Shown in pieces: positions 56,701 to 64,000 of a stretch of 64,000 bases of DNA. Each line of letters opens with the position of its first letter. The stretch's first letter is position 1. This DNA comes from Mya arenaria (Eukaryota; Mollusca; Bivalvia; Myida; Myidae), in NCBI RefSeq assembly GCF_026914265.1, contig NC_069131.1, forward strand, positions 10,804,001-10,868,000. Direction: 5' to 3'. The position numbers were made by a program, and so were the translations under genes. A model generated the notes under the pieces. It saw only the letters and a list, made by a program, of their open reading frames with translations, was not told the DNA's origin and did no database searches.

Positions 56701-57498
56701 TAAATTATTGGATCTACTTATCTGAGGTGGGAGAAAAGAATTTCTCGCATGACCATAAAATTTTGATCTACTTATCTGAGGTGGGAGAAAAATGATTCTA
56801 CATTTCCCATGCTTTAGTTACACAACAAATGTTTCTGGCTGTCTCTGGGATTTACCTCATCTATCAATTTAATTTTCACACACCTTTTCAAAAAATATTA
56901 TACATTTCTTTTCTTCCTTTATGTAGGTTGTTAACAAGCCATAATTGGTTGATATGTTAGTATTGAACATTCCAAAGTTTTGACTGCCATAAAAGTCATT
57001 TTCATAGCAAAAAAACTATTATATCACTTTATACTTGGAAACTTGCATATTTAATATCATTATCAGATTGATGCTGCAACTCAGCCTGATGGCACATTAT
57101 GCATTGTTTGCATCAATACTTGGTAACAAGCATATTTAATAACATTATCAGATAAAATTCTGCAACTAAGCCCGATGACCCATAATGCATTGTTTGCCTC
57201 AATTTAAGATATCCGACCCACAGATATATGTGCTTACGATGCCCAGTGTCCCATCTTATTTTGGTATCTTTATTACTAAACAACTTTATTTGGCATTCAG
57301 AAAATTTTAGCTGAGATTTCAGTTGAAATAAATAACAATTATACAAACTATAATAAGTTTATGTATAATAGACTTGTGGTTATTAATGTAATATATTAGT
57401 AATCAGCAACCATATTATACAGGGACACCAGGCATCAACATTGAACATTAACGGTAATAGAGCTATCAGACAGTGAGCTTAATTGTGGGTCGCACTCC
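56701..57498. other. Downstream of FBXO16, no gene
   Basis: A short block, GATCTACTTATCTGAGGTGG, is repeated at 56712 and 56768. Another pair of ~75-bp direct repeats (CTTGGAAACTTGCATATTTA / CTTGGTAACAAGCATATTTA) is at about 57032 and 57119. No gene seen. Confidence 0.45.
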
Positions 57499-57499
57499 T

Positions 57500-57765
57500 G
57501 GGCTGGTATTCATAAAACATATCAACAAACATATAAGTGATTAAGTCATTTTCCTAGATAAGTAACTTACTTGTCATATGGTATAATAACTTAATACTAT
57601 CTAAGATGCTTTATTTTCATTAATTTAATGTAATAAGCACACTTGTATGTTATTGTCACTTGTACATTTCTCTCAATCTGATTACGAAAGTCTTAGTAAA
57701 TCGACTTAAGATAAGAATTGACTTAAGATAAGAATTGACTTAAGATGTTTTATGAATACCGGCCC
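57500..57765. mobile_element. Foldback element (MITE family 3), copy 2
   Basis: The ends GGGCTGGTATTCATAAAACA and, inverted, AGGGCCGGTATTCATAAAAC, with inner CTTAAGATAAGAATTGA repeated. Confidence 0.75.
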
Positions 57766-57978
57766 TGAACTCCTACTGTAACAAAATGTATGTGTTTGCT
57801 TTATTTTTGAAACTCATCTTGCAACATGTTAATGAGTTATATTTAATGAAATCTTGTTTTATAATGCTGGATCTTATTTATTTATTTGTTTATTGTACTA
57901 TTGTTAACTATGTTTACTGTGACTGTGATACTATGTCAATAATTTTAGGAACGCTTTGAATCTAAGATAAATACATAA

Positions 57979-58361
57979 TGGGCCGGCATTCATACAGCAT
58001 CTTAAGTCATGGGCTGGCATTCATACAGCATCTTAAGTCATGGGCCGGCATTCATACAGCATCTTAAGTCATTTCCTTACTTAAGTTGATTTTTTTTAAA
58101 TTTTATGGTCAAATTAAAAAAATATGTGTAGGTGTTTTGACATTAAATTAAGTTGATTTTTTTAAAATTTTATGGTCAAATTAAAAAAATATGTGTAGGT
58201 GTTTTGACATTAAAGGATGTATTTTCAATAAAGTCTAGGATAATAGAGTACACCAGAAATGGTTAAGCTTTACTATCATATGACCAGTGTGATACTTAAG
58301 TAAGGAAAATGACTTAAATGAGGAAATTACTTAAAATGTAAGACTTATGGATACCAGCCCC
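57979..58361. mobile_element. Foldback element (MITE family 3), copy 3, with internal repeats
   Basis: Begins GGGCCGGCATTCATACAGCA, a 31-bp block repeated three times, and ends with an inverted GGGGCTGGTATCCATAAGTC. A second ~63-bp internal duplication lies at 58084-58215. Confidence 0.7.
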
Positions 58362-58769
58362 TGTATGATTTAAGAATTGTCAGAGTTTCTGTTCTTTTTG
58401 TGAAATTTGTGTACTGCATATGCTACAATATCTGTTTAAGTTTCATACAACCTCCAAGACTTTAACTTACTTATATTTACATAAAATCCTGAGAGGGAAC
58501 AATAGTTTACATTGTGTGTTTATGACTGTTAAATAATAACACATGCATGTGTCTGTTTCCAAACAAAACAAAGAAATAGTTAGCAATGTTCCAGTGCCTG
58601 TCTTAACTTTCATGTTTTTGTTTCTAATAACCTTCAGGATGGTATTATTCAGGTATTGTGATTTTTATTGCCTTCATTGTCTTTTTAGTGGCTTAAGTAT
58701 ATACTTATTTATCTTAGCTTGGTTGTGTTGAAAGCTGATAGCTTCTAAAATAACTCTCCAGTCCGTTTC

Positions 58770-58887
58770 CTTGGCAGAAACAAGTACTGTGTCCTTTTTG
58801 AGAGGCTACGAGAAAGTACTCCTGGTGGGGATCGAACCCACTACCTCTTGGGTGAGAGGTGGACACTTATACCACTTCTCTCACCTT
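58770..58887 (-). mobile_element. tRNA-derived SINE (family C)
   Basis: On the minus strand it has a head with GAAGTGGTATAAGTG (A-box-like) and GTGGGTTCGATCCCC (B-box), then a short body ending near GTACTTGTTTCTGCC. Confidence 0.65.
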
Positions 58888-59220
58888 TAAATGGCCTTAG
58901 ACATTATGTTTGTTTTTTAATTATAGATCAACATTTTTGGATAACAATGAATACATTAGATAGTAATTGTTTTAGATGTCTGTAATTTGTTTTACATGTA
59001 CATAAGTTTTTCCGCAGATTTTTGCATATGCCTGGGATAGATTTTATTTCAAATACAACTTGCTTTATATTTATATTGTTAGATTGAATTTGTAGTTATT
59101 TTAGCTTAAAATGTATTTGATATTAAAGATTTTATGAAAAATGTATAGAAAATAAAAATATGTAAAGATGTTGCCTACTGATACAGGTAATCCCTAAAAA
59201 TCAACTTCAATCTTCAACAA

Positions 59221-59710
59221 TCGAACTTTATGCCGATGCATGATTGGGATTGGATGGGAGGAATGGAATTTGGATAACTAGGATTGGATGGGATGGAGTG
59301 ATGGATGAATGGATTTGAACGACTGGAATTAGATGGGATGGAATTGGATGGAGGGGTGGATGGATGAATGGGATTTGAATGACTTGGATTGGATGAAGGA
59401 ATAGGATTGGATGGGATGGAGGGATGGATGAATGGGATTTAAACGCCTGGGATTTGATTGGATGGAGGAATAGGATTGGATTGGATGGAGGAATAGGATT
59501 GGATGGGATGGAGGGATGGATGAATGGGATTTAAACGCCTGGGATTTGATTGGATGGAGGAATAGGATAGGATTGGATGGAGGAATAGGATTGGATGGGA
59601 TGGAGGAATAGGATTGGATGGGATGGGCTTGGAATTGGATTTGTATGGCTGGGAAGGGATGGGATTTGTTGAATGGATGTATGGCTGGGATATATTGGAT
59701 GGGCGCATGT
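59221..59710. repeat. GGATTGGATGGGATGGAGG minisatellite
   Basis: Irregular purine-rich units of about 20 bp with longer blocks such as GAATGGGATTTAAACGCCTG repeated at about 59430 and 59522. Open frames across it are repeat artefacts. Confidence 0.85.
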
Positions 59711-60145
59711 ATATTACCTCGACTAAAATAGACGTTTATTGTGTAATAATATACTAGTAGACTATATACCAGGGCGTCGCACTTCTTTGTTCCAACTCCC
59801 GGTAGTTTCCTTTATATTTTTCAAACCAAGTCAAAACTGTAAATTTGATAGGTACATTTTCATTCTTCTGAATATCCTTGTTATGCACATTTCAATACAT
59901 CAAGTACGGTATGTTGGATACATATCCGTCTAATAAAGATATGACAAAGTCAAATTTTGACATAATTCAGTTGAACTAATATGTCAGCTAAATCCGATAA
60001 CTTAAAGTATTCAAATAATTCAAAGAAGTTGAATAGTCAAGGCTCACCCAAAGCATATGACTAAAGAAGATCACAAGAGCATGAACATCCCAACATGTTA
60101 CCTCACACATAAATGGGATGATAAATGGTAACACTATGATTACTG

Positions 60146-60362
60146 TTCGGTTAACGCAGTGGTTAGCGCACCAGCTCTTCACCGGACCGGGTTCGATTCC
60201 CCGCATGGGCGCATGCTAGTTTTGTTGGAAGACACCCCAAGTGTGTTTTCTCCGGTTTCCCCCACACCACACGTGCACGCAGCATCGTGCCAACGAGAGT
60301 GACTTAGTATAAGTAAATGTAACTTTTTCACAATCGTTGTAAAGAAAATAAAGTTTAACTTA
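60146..60362 (+). mobile_element. tRNA-derived SINE (family D)
   Basis: The A-box is TTAACGCAGTGGTTAGCGC and the B-box GGGTTCGATTCCCC. The body has GTTTTCTCCGGTTTCCCCCA, with an AATAAAGTTTAACTT tail. The family resembles V-type and other bivalve SINEs only in layout; I do not name it. Confidence 0.75.
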
Positions 60363-61066
60363 AATACCATGTAACATTTTTTTCAATTGGCCTCTGACAC
60401 GGGAGGTATTTCCCTTACATTGTTTGCTATGTACTAGTTAGAATTAACCTTTACTTCAGGTCATTCATCTAACCGACTTACAACAACATTGGCTGACACA
60501 TTGCATACAAGCCCTTTTAATCATCAAGATTTAACTTCGGGTCATCTTAGACTTGGAATTGGAATACGTATGTATCGGATGAGTTGCAGTGGACAGACCT
60601 TGAAACATACGCGAAAGTTAAAATTGTTAATGATTTAAGTCTTGTAATTAATGCTTGCCTATCTGCAATTCCATTGGCTGAAAATGAAGGTTGTATTCTA
60701 TGAACTGATGGCTCTTTGGGCGGGCATGCTGATGTTTCGAACGTCCGCCACGCGGTGTCTCATTAGAACGCTTCAATATAACAAACCTACTCAATTTCGA
60801 AGCGTAAGGAATAACACGGGGATTATTACAATGAACAAAGTGAAACAACTGATTTACAGATAATTGTTAGATCTTTAGTACATATTTTGCTCACATCAAG
60901 AGCTAAGTAAAAACAGAAAATGGTTTAGAAAAAGCGTTTTCTGATGAAAATGATATCGCTCAACACACTCGTGGTGTTCCCTTTTTCATCAGGAATTCTA
61001 GTATAGACAGAAATAGAAACGTATACTATACAATATAGAAACTACAATTAAAGTAGTCCGGCCCAT
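60363..61066. other. Non-coding stretch before the carboxylesterase-like exon
   Basis: No gene seen. It would be the 3' UTR or downstream region of the gene at 61067. Confidence 0.4.
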
Positions 61067-61304
61067 TTAGCCACAATTTCCTTCAGCATCACACGATTCG
61101 TCAGATTTCTTGGCAAATGGAGATTCTTCCGCATGAGCGTGTTCTTTGGTCGCATCAAGTAGTGCGGGAACTATTTCCCGCAATAATTTGACCTCCCTGG
61201 TATAGAGGCGATCTTCAACCGAGTCGGTTCTGTCAAACACGTACGACTTCAAGGTGTCCATGTTGTATTCTGGCCAAGTTTCCGCACCATCTCCGTTAGG
61301 GTTT
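61067..61304 (-). CDS. Carboxylesterase-like gene, terminal exon (partial)
   Basis: The exon starts after ATTTTCAG and reads NPNGDGAETWPEYNMDTLKS, then VEDRLYTREVKLLREIVPAL, then a polar tail and TAA. The NPNG...WPxYN...RxREVxLLxEIVPxLL pattern is the C-terminal end of the carboxylesterase/cholinesterase (alpha/beta hydrolase) family. The catalytic Ser, Glu and His lie in earlier exons, not found within the window and expected at higher coordinates. The tail EESPFAKKSDESCDAEGNCG is unusual and has no GPI or membrane signal. The family call rests on one exon, so it is moderate. Confidence 0.65.
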
Positions 61305-63116
61305 CTGAAAATGCATTTTAAGGTTTATCAATCCTATATGCATCTGTAAAGCATTTCGTTCCGGGACTACCTTTCCAGCATGTTCTTGACTCGCTTGTTG
61401 GTATTCAGTGGCATCGCCGGACATATTAAAAGAACATCCATTAAGCAGATTACAACAACAAGATTTCAGCGATTTGGTTTCAATAATAAGTTTGAGCTCG
61501 CGGACGCGCTTTGACTGACGTAAAGGCATTTCGCGCTCAACATTAAAACAGTTAACATGTATTTTTGGACTCTTAACGTCGAAGTCGGTGTCACAGGCTT
61601 CGGCCTGTCGACTTCATTGTTTAAAAGACCATAATAAACACTAACTATTGTATATTATAGAAGACTAAAAATGGATGGATTGAATGATAATTCAAAGTAG
61701 CCTTTCAGCTCTGCGCGACTGGTAAAAACAGTTTCTCATTTCCCAGAATACGAATTCTTATCATTTATTATCATATTTCAGAAAAAATGCGCCTAAATGT
61801 ATTTCGACAACAATTCTAGTACATTGTCTTGTTAAATCATAATATTCTCAAGTTTGGTTTAGGCTTGGAATAATATCCATTAAGTAATCTTTATAATTTA
61901 CAATTAAGTATAGGTTGTTGTTGTTTTTTGGAGGTCTACATGGACTCTAATAGTTCGAGCATGGCGCAGTCAGACGAACGTTAAATGTTCATTTATGCCT
62001 CCGCATAAATGGCAACGTATATAATGGTTGAAAATTTTTTTTTACTGACAAAGCCCTGCCTAACTGACCTTTTTGTGTGTTTATCTTTCACTAATCTATC
62101 AATGACCAGCCGATGGTAAGACGGTAAATGAAGCAATATGCATGTTAACATTAAGTATTTTGCAATTAAACACCATTCATGGTCATTTACACGAGTATTA
62201 ATCCTTTTACTAACCAGAAATGTTATATTTCCAGTGCAAATTTCGCTTAAAGCGTCTGGTTGAATGATACTCATTACTCTAAAATAATATTAAGCAGGGA
62301 CGGGTCCATGAATCAACCTAAGAGGGTGCGTAACCCTTTTGACTTGTGGCCCTCCGTCAGAACCGAAAATAAATTGGTTTAAAGTGTTGGCGTGGGGGGG
62401 GGGGGGGGTGCTCCCCCAAGAACATTGAAAACAATTTCTAGTTCAAAATGGTGCTTTTTTGGAGTAATTTGGTACTTATTTTCTCCTATATTGACATTAA
62501 AAGTAAACTTGGACGAGGTTAGGGTGGATGTGGTGGGCGCCGGGTGTTCCCCTACCCCTGATACCGCTTCTGTTATGCACTTTTAAATACGGCAAATATA
62601 ACGTCAGCCAATATGAACATTTATCGAAGAAAAACTTGAAAAATACCATCATCAACTTGGCCCAAAGATGATTTCAACGATGTTCTTAATTTGTTTGTTT
62701 ATGCAGCAAATCCATAGCCTGGCGGCTCTAACATTTGAAAAATAGAACAAACAAGTGACTTATGAATTTGGTAGATTATATTGAATAAGAAGTTATAGTC
62801 AGCGTTTATTTTTGATCTTCTATATAAAATCGGAGGCCGCCAAGGGGCAGCCCGGCGTCGAAGTAGTCGTTAAGATCACCCAAGATAAACACTGTTTTTT
62901 TGTCAAAAATGTAGAAATTCCTATCAAGCGTGCATCCGCAAACCACTGGGCAGCCATTGAATGACTAAATCAAACTTTGGTGGAACGTTTCTTAATCATA
63001 CAATCCCGGGTCTCGACCGGCGATCGCATTTGCGGATACATGAGCGTAAAGACTATTTAATAGTAACTTAAAGTCTCAGTTTTAGTTTTGGTTTTCTGAA
63101 CAATTAAGTAGGCAGG
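61305..63116. other. Region upstream of the carboxylesterase-like exon
   Basis: No further esterase exon recognised. It holds a 15-G run at 62394-62408 within a dispersed repeat-like block (62295-62580), and otherwise AT-rich sequence. If the gene is real, this is intron. Confidence 0.4.
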
Positions 63117-63372
63117 CCGGGTCCCGATTTCTCGAAACTTCTTCAGTCTCTTATAACAGGATTGAGCTAAGCTCACTATTTTTGGTTTTAAATAAATTGC
63201 GTAATGTGAACTTCCTTAAAATATGTTATACTTTAGATAGGATTTATCTTCATGATAATCAGAATAAACCAGTTCTTATTCATCAAAATTCAATATAAGT
63301 GTGTTATTTGGCTTATTGAAATAAGCTACTTAAACCTGTTAAGCTTAAGAAGTTTCGAGAAATTGGGGCCGG
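63117..63372. mobile_element. Foldback element, MITE family 1, full copy
   Basis: The ends GGGTCCCGATTTCTCGAAAC and, inverted, GAAGTTTCGAGAAATTGGGG are a better-preserved pair than in the array copies. It is in opposite orientation to the array copies. Confidence 0.75.
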
Positions 63373-63509
63373 GTAAAGCCTGTCGCCGACTTATTATTTG
63401 GAAGATTAAAAATGAATGCTAACAGTAAGAAATGGCGATCAAATGCGTCTATACTAGCCACTGCGCACGTACAAGTTTCTAAATACAGTAACTCACTTAA
63501 AACAACACA

Positions 63510-63862
63510 TTAAAGCTGCACTCTCACAGATTGAACGTTTTGACAACTGTTTTAGTTTTTGTCTTGAAACGAACCAATTTTTGCGAAAATGCATAGAAAC
63601 CAGTTAAATAAGACTGGTGACAAAAAAATAGATCGTAGATTTTGTATATTGAAGTTCAAAAATTGGTGTTTTATGCATTTTTCTTAACGGGTTAAGCCAT
63701 AAAATATTAATTTTCGAACGGAAATATGATAATCTGCGATCTAATATTTTGTCAGCAATCTTTTATCATTGGTATGCAGATATTGACGCATAAATTTGCT
63801 CTTTCCAAGACAAAAAATAAAAAGGTTGTAAAAACTGTAAATCAGTGAGAGTGCAGCTTTAA
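63510..63862. mobile_element. TTAA-flanked foldback element (MITE family 2), copy 3
   Basis: 353 bp, with TTAA at both edges and the same AAAGCTGCACTCTCACAGAT end. No gene nearby. Confidence 0.8.
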
Positions 63863-64000
63863 TGATGAACTGGAATTATGGTTGTGTTCGTTATTTAATG
63901 GCATTTCGGTAGTTTTGTAATGTTTGGTTGTCCGAGCTTTTCTAAATGAAAACATGTGAGGCTCTGTCCGGCGATCCCATTAGCGGAGGCATGACACTGA

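Noticed and set aside
59439-59708. Pro/Asn/Ser-rich frame on the minus strand
   Set aside because: It is the translation of the GGATTGGATGG minisatellite.
61296-61529. 77-codon minus-strand frame next to the esterase-like exon
   Set aside because: It overlaps the splice acceptor in another frame and shows no esterase motif.

Overview
The window is AT-rich animal DNA, almost certainly from a mollusc and most likely a bivalve. It holds intron-rich genes, several tRNA-headed SINEs, many foldback DNA elements and one element with conserved ends around a ~178 bp tandem core, like the bivalve 'pearl' elements. The taxonomic call is inference. Two genes can be read exon by exon, and the end of a third is visible.

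Layout. (1) 1-25189: a tandem array of a ~5.71-5.75 kb unit, four whole copies plus 2305 bp of a fifth cut by the left window edge. (2) 25000-41540, minus strand: a complete Staufen (double-stranded RNA-binding) coding sequence, 15 coding exons, 683 codons, all junctions in phase, with a possible 5' UTR exon near 44.35 kb. (3) 44.4-47.15 kb: the intergenic region between two divergent genes, with an inverted repeat next to the second gene. (4) 47154-55489, plus strand: a complete F-box only protein 16 (FBXO16) coding sequence, 8 exons, 334 codons. (5) 55.5-61.0 kb: tandem and foldback repeats and SINEs, no gene recognised. (6) 61067-61304, minus strand: the last exon of a carboxylesterase-like gene whose remainder lies to the right of the window. 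(7) 61.3-64 kb: transposon relics.

Main discovery. The 5.7 kb array is not a generic satellite: every unit carries the terminal coding exon of the neighbouring Staufen gene, which encodes the second half of dsRBD5 and the stop. The gene-proximal unit holds the exon that completes the Staufen reading frame. The four further exon copies keep the 3' splice AG, the open frame and the stop, and differ by one amino acid (Ser to Ile). The unit junction lies 10 bp from the splice site, at the edge of a hairpin-forming element. Staufen therefore has a ladder of at least five alternative last exons.

A second theme recurs in both genes: tandem repeats that straddle a splice junction. Staufen intron 11 is filled by ~25 copies of a 58-60 bp unit that includes the exon-12 acceptor. 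The FBXO16 intron before exon 6 ends in ~18 units in exact 44 bp register with the true acceptor. The FBXO16 exon-4 donor end is duplicated twice more in decayed form, and a SINE sits on that donor. The repeats could supply dozens of decoy splice sites; whether any is used cannot be told from DNA alone.
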